A stretch of 64,000 bases of DNA. Origin: Gracilaria domingensis (Eukaryota > Rhodophyta > Florideophyceae > Gracilariales > Gracilariaceae). The translations under genes and the position numbers were made by a program. Below the pieces are notes generated by a model that saw only the letters and a list, made by a program, of their open reading frames with translations, was not told the DNA's origin and made no database searches. This document shows positions 29,832 through 39,687 of this stretch, piece after piece; the stretch's first letter is position 1, and every line of letters starts with the position of its first letter. The stretch is from assembly GCA_022539475.1 (NCBI GenBank), contig VCMS01000315.1:30746-94745 (forward strand), in the 5' to 3' direction.

Positions 29832-32386
29832 TCAATTACGTTCTTCCCTTGCCATTCCTGCGGTCTCAGCCTGGCATACCCGCACCATGATGGGTTCAGT
29901 GGGCCATCATATGGGTCACCTCGAACAAGTCCGTGCTCCTCAGATTCCGGAAGAGCTGTAGGTAACTCGTCATCAAATGACCCCCCACCTGTCTCTTGCT
30001 GATCGTCTGGCGCAGCATCTTTCTCGACGGTGACAACCCGTGGAACTGTCACAGAAAGAAGCTCTTCGTCATCCACAAATGCAGAACTGCCTGCGTTCTC
30101 TGCATTCGCTCCCTCTCCCAATGCCACGAACTGAACCTTCATCGACCTTCCTCTCAGCACATGTTCATTTAGTTGAGACATCAGGTCATCCGGTGTCATG
30201 CTGTTCAGAGTAGATCTCATCTGTTGTGTGAAAGTCTTTCTCCGTTTCTTCCTCGGCGGAGCCCGCTGTTCTTCTTCAGAGCTATCCAGAACTTCTATGG
30301 CACCTCGATTTCGGCCGTGTTCGATTTCCCTATAACTCACCTGCGCCCGTTCTCGTGCACTTCTTCGCGGCTCCCCTTCTTCACTGTCAGATGTTGCAGC
30401 AGCAGCAGCGGGAGTCCTCCTCTTTGTCACGGACTGCTTCACTGGTGCAGGGGGCGGAATTACCTTGAGCATCGTCCGCAATCGATTCTGAACGGAAGTC
30501 GTGGCAGTTCTAATTGAGTTCGTCCTGCTCCGAACACGCGGCAAAGTGTTGAAGTTCACAACTTGTCCCAAAAGGAACTGATACACAGCTGCGTTGTTGT
30601 CTGGGTCTTCAACGTCATCTTCATTCGATGGAGTAGAAAGACTGACTTCGCGTTTCAGGAACACTTCCATGGACTCTTCCTCGTTCAGTTCATTCCTCAC
30701 TGCTCTAGCCGCGCGGAACAGAGACACTGCTCTATCATAAAAGAAACCTCGAACCTCCTCAAAGCTTTTCCATTGCTTTGTCTTCGTCGACTTGCCCTTC
30801 AATAGAAACATCTGAAGACAATCAAGAATGAAGGAAAACTCCTCGGCATCCAAAACATATAGCGGAGTATGGGACAGATGTGTGAGACCTATGTCACTCA
30901 CAGTCTCACATATATCCTCGAAATGGGCCAGCATTCCCTCACGAGACATGAGTTGCAGGGCGACATTGGCATATCTCAGGTACTGACGCTCTTGCACAGT
31001 CCCAATCAGTTGGCTCTCCTTCAACACTTCTGTCACTTCTGCAGGATCCACGTCTGCCGGCGTCACCCCCTCAACATCTTCAATTAGAATGGCGACCACA
31101 CTAACTATAGAGTGTATCTTGTCTGCAAACATCATCCTTCGCATGGTACTCGTCGACTCATTGAGGTACGAAGCAACACATAACAATTCCTTCATCCCAA
31201 TGGGCCTCCCATCTCTTCGTATCAGCAGATTGCAACGCCAAAACTTGGCTAATCGCTTCCACTTCGGTGCACCAGTCCCTGCCAAATATTGTATAGCTTT
31301 CAGACGATGCAAACCATCTACAATGAAGCACTTCTTCGTTAGGCGTCCCTTGTCAGTATCCCTCTCTCCCGTAGTAGCATCTTGTAAGGCCACCACTGGA
31401 GAACCCATCGACTGCAATATCCCCCGCTCCTCCATACTCTTCACAAGGGCTTCAACGTGGCGTTTACTTACTCCACGGAGTAAATTGGGCGGAGTGTCCA
31501 CCAGAGTGATGTCAACAGTAACAACAACCATCCGATACTGATTGAGGTTCACCTTTGGTACCTTCTGACGAATTCGTCTGTACGTCTTGCTCCGAGTAGG
31601 TGTCCCTTGTGTTCCAGACCGCTCGCCAGAAACACTTGAACGTGCCATTCTTGCGGACAGAAGCACAACGTCATCGTCCTGCTGCTCCGCAGTTTCTGGT
31701 GCAGTTTGGGGTACAGATGGACCAGCTCCTTGCGCGGATTGCGCATCCGCGTCTGGAAGGGGACCTTTCATGATCTCATCTTCCTCCTCTTGCACAGCCG
31801 TCCCCTGCTGAACCGTCTGTTTCGACGCAGAAGTTCCCCTTGTGTCGACGGTCTGATTCATCGCAGGAGAAGCCCTTTTCGACGCAGTGGGCTTCGTAGC
31901 GGAGGTAGACTTTGTTTGACCTGTCCGCTTCGTAGCTGGGGATGCTCTCGTCTCCATAGACCGCTTCGTAATAGACGACGGACCTGCCCGCGGAGGTGCT
32001 ACTGATGCGCTACCTCTCGGTGTTGATGAACTTCGAATTGGCTCCGTGCGGCTTGTCGGCGTCATCACCTCACTCATAGCGCTCACCGTTCCTCGCTTCG
32101 ACGCCGGAATGCTGGCTGCCACCGGTTCCATCATTTTCTCATCCCAAGGAGCGGCCGTCCGGAGATCCTGGATATATTGTGGAAGATCCAGGCCCTCCGC
32201 CCGGTAAGGGTAGAACGTCTGACCGCTTCGACTGATGAGAATATTATGAACCACCACAAGACCTGTGTCCAATTGCTTCCCGTGCAACTCGCGGCGTAGA
32301 ACACTTCCAATTCCATGCAACAACGCTTCCCGACTATCACCTTCCTTCATCCTCAATATCCATCTGCAGAGAATAAACCCGGCCAT
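29771..32386 (-). CDS. ParB-like nuclease/partition-domain protein of a mobile element
   Basis: The frame from the first ATG at 32386 encodes 871 residues. About 280 residues of Ser/Pro/Thr-rich text with repeated KRxxSPATKxT-like blocks (SITKRSMETRASPATKRT) precede a ParB/Sulfiredoxin-type fold at about 285-400. That fold shows VDITLVDTPPNLLRGVSKRH, VEALVKSMEERGILQ and CFIVDGLHRLKAIQYL, the last resembling the ParB box with GxHR. A long helical region follows, then a nuclear-localisation-like cluster (PPRKKRRK) and an acidic tail. Bacterial ParB binds centromere-like palindromes and hydrolyses CTP; in eukaryotes such domains are rare and occur mostly with element-encoded DNA methyltransferases. 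The 3' end overlaps the dioxygenase frame. The 5' end lies 60 bp from an assembly gap. Confidence 0.7.
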   Translation of the reverse strand: MAGFILCRWILRMKEGDSREALLHGIGSVLRRELHGKQLDTGLVVVHNILISRSGQTFYPYRAEGLDLPQYIQDLRTAAPWDEKMMEPVAASIPASKRGTVSAMSEVMTPTSRTEPIRSSSTPRGSASVAPPRAGPSSITKRSMETRASPATKRTGQTKSTSATKPTASKRASPAMNQTVDTRGTSASKQTVQQGTAVQEEEDEIMKGPLPDADAQSAQGAGPSVPQTAPETAEQQDDDVVLLSARMARSSVSGERSGTQGTPTRSKTYRRIRQKVPKVNLNQYRMVVVTVDITLVDTPPNLLRGVSKRHVEALVKSMEERGILQSMGSPVVALQDATTGERDTDKGRLTKKCFIVDGLHRLKAIQYLAGTGAPKWKRLAKFWRCNLLIRRDGRPIGMKELLCVASYLNESTSTMRRMMFADKIHSIVSVVAILIEDVEGVTPADVDPAEVTEVLKESQLIGTVQERQYLRYANVALQLMSREGMLAHFEDICETVSDIGLTHLSHTPLYVLDAEEFSFILDCLQMFLLKGKSTKTKQWKSFEEVRGFFYDRAVSLFRAARAVRNELNEEESMEVFLKREVSLSTPSNEDDVEDPDNNAAVYQFLLGQVVNFNTLPRVRSRTNSIRTATTSVQNRLRTMLKVIPPPAPVKQSVTKRRTPAAAAATSDSEEGEPRRSARERAQVSYREIEHGRNRGAIEVLDSSEEEQRAPPRKKRRKTFTQQMRSTLNSMTPDDLMSQLNEHVLRGRSMKVQFVALGEGANAENAGSSAFVDDEELLSVTVPRVVTVEKDAAPDDQQETGGGSFDDELPTALPESEEHGLVRGDPYDGPLNPSWCGYARLRPQEWQGKNVIEHKDPGSESFTCRRDIGRSC

Positions 32387-32445
32387 TCCACCTTGCAATT
32401 AATCGAGTGCTCCGCCGAGTGCGGGGACAGTCACCGCTTTGCGTA

Positions 32446-33321
32446 NNNNNNNNNNNNNNNNNNNNNNNNNNNNNNNNNNNNNNNNNNNNNNNNNNNNNNN
32501 NNNNNNNNNNNNNNNNNNNNNNNNNNNNNNNNNNNNNNNNNNNNNNNNNNNNNNNNNNNNNNNNNNNNNNNNNNNNNNNNNNNNNNNNNNNNNNNNNNNN
32601 NNNNNNNNNNNNNNNNNNNNNNNNNNNNNNNNNNNNNNNNNNNNNNNNNNNNNNNNNNNNNNNNNNNNNNNNNNNNNNNNNNNNNNNNNNNNNNNNNNNN
32701 NNNNNNNNNNNNNNNNNNNNNNNNNNNNNNNNNNNNNNNNNNNNNNNNNNNNNNNNNNNNNNNNNNNNNNNNNNNNNNNNNNNNNNNNNNNNNNNNNNNN
32801 NNNNNNNNNNNNNNNNNNNNNNNNNNNNNNNNNNNNNNNNNNNNNNNNNNNNNNNNNNNNNNNNNNNNNNNNNNNNNNNNNNNNNNNNNNNNNNNNNNNN
32901 NNNNNNNNNNNNNNNNNNNNNNNNNNNNNNNNNNNNNNNNNNNNNNNNNNNNNNNNNNNNNNNNNNNNNNNNNNNNNNNNNNNNNNNNNNNNNNNNNNNN
33001 NNNNNNNNNNNNNNNNNNNNNNNNNNNNNNNNNNNNNNNNNNNNNNNNNNNNNNNNNNNNNNNNNNNNNNNNNNNNNNNNNNNNNNNNNNNNNNNNNNNN
33101 NNNNNNNNNNNNNNNNNNNNNNNNNNNNNNNNNNNNNNNNNNNNNNNNNNNNNNNNNNNNNNNNNNNNNNNNNNNNNNNNNNNNNNNNNNNNNNNNNNNN
33201 NNNNNNNNNNNNNNNNNNNNNNNNNNNNNNNNNNNNNNNNNNNNNNNNNNNNNNNNNNNNNNNNNNNNNNNNNNNNNNNNNNNNNNNNNNNNNNNNNNNN
33301 NNNNNNNNNNNNNNNNNNNNN
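32446..33321. other. Assembly gap (876 N)
   Basis: A run of N joins the 5' side of the ParB-like gene to a palindromic block. Frames drawn across it are artefacts. The true gap length is unknown. Confidence 1.
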
Positions 33322-33331
33322 ACTGAGACGC

Positions 33332-33652
33332 AGTCGGTACAAGAAGTGCCGGGAGGAGTGTTTTGGGAGGTCTCCGGAGGGTGCCAAAAAATCGTCGAAA
33401 ACGTGCCCGCGGGCGGGGGGGTCCGGTCGTGTTAGGGTAGGTACCCTAACACGACTGGACCCCCCGCCCGCGGGCACATTTTGGACGATTTTTTGAAAAA
33501 TGTGCGATTTTATGCCCGCGGGCGGGGGGTCCGGTCGTGTTAGGGTACCTACCCTAACACGACCGGACCCCCCGCCCGCGGGCACGTTCTGGTCACATTC
33601 CGGCGCCTTCCGGAGACCTCCCAAAACACTCCTCCCGGCACTTCCGGCAGTG
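33332..33652. repeat. Nested inverted repeats with two ~72-75-bp palindromes
   Basis: The outer arms (about 33343-33390 and 33602-33645) share AGTGCCGGGAGGAGTGTTTT and continue into GGGAGGTCTCCGGA. Inside are two palindromes. That at 33403-33477 is near-perfect (one indel, one mismatch). That at 33513-33584 is perfect over 35-bp arms around a 2-nt centre. Both begin TGCCCGCGGGCGGGGGGTCC and centre on TTAGGGTA/TACCCTAA. They lie between the divergent ParB-like and methyltransferase genes. Confidence 0.95.
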
Positions 33653-33931
33653 ATTTCGCTGCACACGCCGTACACATATATCAAACTAGAGAAAACTAGC
33701 GCTTCACACCCACTTGATCCGCGACTTTTAGCACAATACGGGACCGTTGCAATAGCTCCGAATCGCGACGTGGCCGACACGCGACGCTATCGCTCCGACA
33801 CGCGACGCTATCGCTCCGAGCGGACACGGACACGGACGAGACTGGCAGTGCGCTGGGAGGAGCTGCCGAAAGCGGGGTGCCCAGCGTAAGTCGCCATTTA
33901 AAGGCTCGCCTCCGTTGTTTGCGCTGAAGCG
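33653..33931. other. Upstream region of the methyltransferase-SET gene
   Basis: It contains a short direct repeat (GACACGCGACGCTATCGCTCC, partly duplicated near 33777-33818). It would hold the promoter by position. Confidence 0.4.
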
Positions 33932-36900
33932 ATGGATTCCACCGATGTTGGAGAGGAGATACATCCTATCGACATGAGTGCTCCGCCTCCGGCGTTCCAT
34001 GCATATGTCAGACTTTTCTTGGTTCTTCGCGATGCTTTGGCAAACAGCGATGGAGGCCCTGATCGGCCACGGGACGTGGGGTTTAGAGGGTTAATAGAGT
34101 TCTGCGCCGAGAACTATAAGGATATTCCGGAGGCAAGGAAGATGTTTGAGGAGGCCACTAACTCCAAGAACCTGCAGAACTTGACACTGCAACAGCTGCG
34201 AAAGAGTGTTGTGAATAACAACCTGTGGAACAGCGATATCTTGTAACGAAGCTTCTTGACAAGAAGGACGGGGATGAGGACCAGAGACTGCGCGATTTTT
34301 TCCTTCTCTCTATGGATATGGGTATATACCTACCGGTGCGATGCCTGGTTGGTTATTTCATGACCAGGAGAAAGCAGGTTCTGAAGACGACAGTGTTCAT
34401 CCACCAACAGCTGTGAACCCATTTGAGGTCGTTATATACTTATCATACTCGGCACATAATGGGAGAGAACGACAACATCCGAATGATGAAGAAGAAACAA
34501 CCGAAAAAGAAACGAAAAGTGAACCATGCACCAGCTGTGTACATACCCACTTTTACGTCGTTCTCCAAAGACAACTGTGATCGACTGGGATTCGGTATCA
34601 GTGAGGTCGTATGGGCATGGAGTTGTTTTGCGGCTCATCTTGGATACACGAACGTTCAGCACATGGTGAAACCATACATTTACATGAATATGCAGACGTT
34701 GAAGTATACAGCGCTAGAGACACGGGAGTCTGGTTATGCCCCGCCGAGCCAGAGTACTCGATTCAACACAAAGGATGTGCCACAGAGCAGTACTAGTGGA
34801 TCGGTGGAGACCTTGAGTGATGAATGCGATACAAACCTGCGAATACTGGCTAAGGAGTTTTTGACAGACCTCGAAACCATATGCACCCACGATAGCCTCT
34901 ATAGCTTACGGGTTGATCAGATGAGGAACTGGATAGAGTTTTCGGAGATACGGATGGATACCGTATCTAGCTCTGACTCCGGTGAGTTGCCTGCTCGATT
35001 TCAGAAGTTTTCGGAGTTGCTATGGAACCGATACAGGATATGCGTCATGCGGCAGGGTTCCATGTCGGCATTCACGCGAAACCTGATATTGAACTGACGA
35101 AAACCCCTAAAACTTCCGGTAATGCCGAACCTTCTTCGACCAAGTCTGCCCACCCCACCTCGTCGAGAGTATATGAACCTCGTGAGCTCCGATAGCGACG
35201 AGTTCGAGAAGCCGGTGAATCTTGCGGAGCATGAATCTCGGGTTGCTGGTTACAACATCCAAAAGACTGGTATTGAGCCGCCCATGAAGGGGATATCCAG
35301 TCTCTTCGAATGAATATGGACAAGGTGTGGAAGGGGATGAGAAAGTCACACTTTGTAGCGTACAACTGTGACATGAAGGACCTGAGGCACACACACGAAA
35401 CGTTTGTGAATCAGAGTGAGATTTTATGGGGTGAGGCACAGCTTGTCCTAACAGACCCTCCTTTAACACTCGAAGGAAGAGGAACAAACGGAATAGTGGT
35501 CACGATGTCTTCAGTGAGGAAGACATGATCCGTACGGCTGACTTAATAAGTTCCGCGCTTCGGTCAGGTGGGCACTTCATTATATTCTGTGCCATGGCAC
35601 AGTTTCATGTGTGGCACAGGATACTTTCGGAAACGGCGAGTACGAAAGATGAAGCTGGAAGCGAAGGTAAACCAGAACTCATGCCTTCGTTTAAAGTGGA
35701 TGCGAATCCACTGGTGTTCATCCGGGATCGCAGTAATGTTGGAGGGAATCCACGGAAGTTTGGGATACAGCCGTAACGGAGTACGCCGTTCATGGGGTGA
35801 AGCGTGGATTGCGACCATCGGAGGAAGCCAGTCTTACTCCATTTGAGGAGAACAATTTCATTCCTTCCACTTTCCCGGCTAACAGGAATGTAATTGACCG
35901 GGTGCCCAAACCGAGGGCGGGGGAGTGGTTGACATGGAAGGTACATGAGCCAGGTAGCTCAGTACCAGGTGGGCAGTACATAAGACCGGAGCAGAAGTCG
36001 AGGGAGTTGATGAAGGAGTTGATATGTCGCTTCACAAGACCGGGTGATCTTGTCATGGACATGTTCGCGGGAACTTTTTCTACGGGTATGGCGTGCCTAT
36101 CGCTGACAAAGCATAGGAAGTTCTTGGGGTGCGAGAAGAATAGGCCATGTTTCAGCCATGCGAAGCACCATCTAACGACTCTTATGGCCGAAGTTATTCG
36201 GGGGGGAAGAATGACATCCTGGTTGAACAGGAGGTGGTGGATGCGGCTTCAACGACCTATGAACGGGTTCCACATCGGGACCGAGGTCGGCTTGAATGGG
36301 AGGCTCCATTTGGTTACCCCAGTACCAAGTGATGCCTGGACATATTACTCAGTTCCTAGGAAGATACTGGAAGGACTGGGACTTTGTCGACAAGTGTGGA
36401 GAGCGTACTGTAGATCTTTGGGAGGAGAAGTACGAGGAGCTCTGAATCTTATGGATATGCATATGCTGTTGACTGTTGAAGCCAATCGATATCGCTTACA
36501 TATAGCATCTTCTAAGATCCGACATCCCGTGCTGGTATGGGGGTGTTCACGGAACATAAGATATTGGCTGGGGAAACTATCTGTCATTTCTATGGAACTT
36601 TGGTATACACGGATCTGACGAACCGGAAGGAAAGACACTTAACGTATGGAAGTGGCTGTCTCGGAGCAACTCCAGTGCGGTACAAGTTGTTTTCTATGAT
36701 GGTCACTGTGACTGGTACGGAGTTTCTGCACCTGAGGAACAGACCAGGACAGGCTCAGGATAGAAAGGAGAGCGAAGTCTACATTGTCCGGCGCCTTTTT
36801 GTATCGGGGGCTACATTAACGACGCCGGATATCATGCCGGGGATCCCGATTTATCGGAGCCCGGTCAAACAGGACTCGAAGTGCAATGTGCAGGTGGTGG

Positions 36901-37052
36901 AAGCGAAGTCCGTGATACAGTTCAAGTCAGACCTTTCTAACTATGCTCTACTTCGTTGTAGAGCAGTAAGAGATATTGAGAGGGGCGAAGAGTTGTATTT
37001 CGACTACGGAGAGCAGTACGCCTGGGACTGGGCTCTGACATTGGAGCAATAG
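33932..37052 (+). pseudogene. Decayed DNA methyltransferase-SET domain fusion gene
   Basis: Overlapping frames in all three phases form one protein-like path of about 1,000 codons starting at the ATG at 33932. An early part contains a nuclear localisation signal, PKKKRKV, near 34500. A beta-class amino-methyltransferase (N6-adenine or N4-cytosine) follows. Motif IV is at 35454-35465, where AEAQLVLTDPP-like text (GEAQLVLTDPP) precedes a one-base loss; the following codons in the next phase start NTRRKRNK, so the ancestral motif was probably DPPY. The S-adenosylmethionine site DLVMDMFAGTFSTG is at about 36046-36093, preceded by KSRELMKELICRF. A SET domain closes the path at about 36490-37052: GMGVFTEHKILAGETICHFYG and DIERGEELYFDYGEQY. 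Frame changes occur near 34240, 35290, 35465, 35780, 36150-36440 and 36525. The fusion is inferred from continuity. Confidence 0.65.
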
Positions 37053-37299
37053 ATGAGTTCAGTAGCGAATAGAAAGTAAATATGCTTGTGAGTGTTGCAG
37101 CTGCCTGCAATACGCGTTGTTGTACATGTACACTGGAGCTCTTCATCTGTAACGGCGATATTTGCGACCCATTGGGCACCTCAAATTCCTAAAAAGCAGG
37201 AACTGCGGAGTCTCCCGGAATATCTGAACCATGCACCCCCCCCCCCACCCCTCCCCCCTCCCAACAATTTCGTTTCATTACCCTGTTTATCTCCACAGC
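37053..37299. other. Spacer with poly-C tract
   Basis: A C-rich run lies at about 37231-37262. A possible splice acceptor (CTGTTTATCTCCACAG) ends at 37298, just before the next ATG. No intron is proved. Confidence 0.4.
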
Positions 37300-39687
37300 A
37301 TGGGTATAACGCCGAGAAAGCGAAATAGTACGCAGCGGAACAAGAGTGGACAGAAGAAGAGAAGAGCATCGGATGATACGAATCAGGCTACAAGCACCGC
37401 ACTTCCTAAACGGAAGTCGTCCTCGACGAAGGAGAGAGTCAGTGGGCGTCCTTCTACAGGACTCTCTCGCCATCTGCAGCGGAGCGTCTTCCGGGATTGC
37501 GTCAAGAATTCGTGGATCAGCGAACGATGTCGTGCCGTCAACTGCCGATAATGCAAATCGTGCATCTGTCTCTGCTCCTCAAGAAGATGAGGTAACTCGG
37601 CCAGCGGGTCAGGACAGGAGGGCATGACAACTGGAACCGAAGAGGTTCGTATGACACCAAACCTTCATGTCCCGGCCGATATCGAAGACCGGAGCTACTG
37701 GGGCGCGGGTTACGCCGCCAGTGGATCTGGACAACAAGGGACAATGACGAGAAGTCGTGAGAGTCCTAGTATATTAAGATCGTCACGTCCATCCCTCTCT
37801 TCTAGAACTGGGGCCGCTATGAATCGTATCATGCCTCGCAATGGGTCCGGACAAGGGAGAAACACAATAAGAAATCGAGAGACAACTGATAGACGAGTTA
37901 CTTTTCGACCTTCCCTCTTTCCAGAACGGGGGCCGTTGCAGCTCGTACGAGGCCCAATTCATCTGATATACCATGCCATGGAGGAGGACATACACGGGAG
38001 TTGGAGCTCGGAGCCGTGCCAAGGGTGGACACAGAACGCCTGCAGCCTCTCGTGGCTAAGGCTATGGCACATGAGGATAGTTCCGATAACGAAATAACAC
38101 CGAATCCTGCGGCATTACGGGGCCTGTCGCCGAAGAAGCTAGGGAAATAACGGAAGATATCCAAACTGGTGTGAATTCAAGCTCTATGAACAGACCTGAT
38201 CTTTTAAATGAACTGAATTGCTTGAAAGAAAAGGTTAAGACGCTACAAGAGGACTTGATGGTTCGGGGAATTCTAGTGAAGGTCGCCCAAGAGCAGAGTA
38301 CGGCTTTGAAAAAGAGGCTTGAAGAGAAGGATCTAGTCATTGAAGGGCTAAGAGGGGCACTGAAACAGGAGGGAGATAGGAGTACACGTGCTGGTGAACC
38401 TGGGCAGACAGGTCGAAAGAAGCATAAAATTGAGGTGTGCGACGAGTTTCGAGGGGTTGCTCGAGCAGTGTATCACAACATGCTGACGTGGGCAAGGAGA
38501 GAAACAAGTGAGCTATGGCTCGAAGGTGAGTCGCTCACCCGAAATTGGGGTAACCGTGCCGAGAAGGTGGAAGACGCAACTGAGAGTGGGGAAGGGCTTA
38601 TTGAGCCGGAGGAAGGTGGTTCATACATGGTTCCTAAAAACCCCGTGGAGCTCTTGGGCAGTTTTGGCATGTTCACACCGTCGGTAGAGGGGGGGCCAGA
38701 TGCTTTGCTGAAGAAAATGGTTGAAAGCGAGTTGAAGGAGTTGAGCTGGGAAGGTATTAGAAAAGCATCTCTTACCGACAGGTGTATACTGGAACTTTGT
38801 GCAGATATGTGCCTTAGGCAGAGAATGCGGCAGACCATGAGTGACGTCGTGGGCGTTCGTAAGAGAAATACGAGGGATAAACTATTTCTGCTCCTGGGGT
38901 ACGATCTGATTTGGAGAAGAACAAAGCTGGTAGAAGAGAATGCTGACGAACTCACAATGCAGTTGAAGGAAGCGCAAGAGAACATACTGCTCTTGACGAA
39001 AATGGTGTACCGAACACTTCATGGTGGAGAAAAGCCCCATTTGTTCGTCTAAAGTACTCCAATGCGGACAATGTCGAGGATATGCCGACGGAAGATCAAG
39101 ACTTGTTCTTCCGAAACCGTGTCGGGGTACAAGTGCTGAAGGAGTTTATTGGGTATGATGTGGAAGACAAGGATACGGGCACCTTTTTAGATGGCACAAT
39201 ACTGTTGCTCGCACGTTTGGACGCTTGGGTGTTGACGGTTGTGAGCCTTCTAAGTACGGATGTGTCAAGGGGTGGCCAGAGACAGAAACTGTTTACAAAG
39301 AAGTTTGCTGAACTGCTACCTCTGTGTTTAAAGAATGTTCTGGGGGATGTTAGGCAACATGTCTTGAGGACCAATTCCAGCGAGTTTCATAATTTTGGAA
39401 CGACAACGGAAGATTGGACTAAGGTTCTTGGTAATGACATGAGAGAGGCTACATTTGGATATCGAATGCCGTCGAACGGAAGACTTTACCTCACTGTGAA
39501 AGAACAATTTTTTATTGACAGTGTGAGCCGAAGATTGGGGTCTATTAGCGATTGCTTCGTTGGTGAATGCGAGGAAGGGGATATGGAGTTCAAGGAAATG
39601 GACATGAACGATTTCGGAATTAACACAGGATCACAAGAAAAGGCACCACAAGGTGAACATGTAGAAGATGGAGCCCTTAATGTTTAA
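37300..39687 (+). pseudogene. Decayed gene for a basic and coiled-coil protein, unknown function
   Basis: A protein-like path crosses several phases from the ATG at 37300. It begins with a basic segment (MGITPRKRNSTQRNKSGQKK). An Arg/Ser-rich middle follows (37624-37990), then TRELELGAVPRVDTERLQPL at about 37993-38050. A coiled coil comes next (about 38190-38370: LNELNCLKEKVKTLQEDL, KKRLEEKDLVIEGL). A C-terminal helical domain spans 38430-39687. Frame changes are likely near 37500-37620, 37985, 38110 and 39015. I do not recognise a family. The gene ends stop-on-stop with the transposase: the TTAA at 39684-39687 supplies both stops. The packing and direction suggest it belongs to the same element as the methyltransferase-SET gene. 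Confidence 0.5.

Noticed and set aside
33430-33560. Telomere repeat from TTAGGGT/ACCCTAA in palindrome centres
   Set aside because: Each occurs once per arm, not in tandem, so it is not a telomere array.
32315-33780. Long frames spanning the N run
   Set aside because: They consist mostly of undetermined residues.
35440-35530. Translational coupling through the ATGA overlap at 35525-35528
   Set aside because: This is a prokaryotic pattern. The missing base after DPP explains the phase change better.
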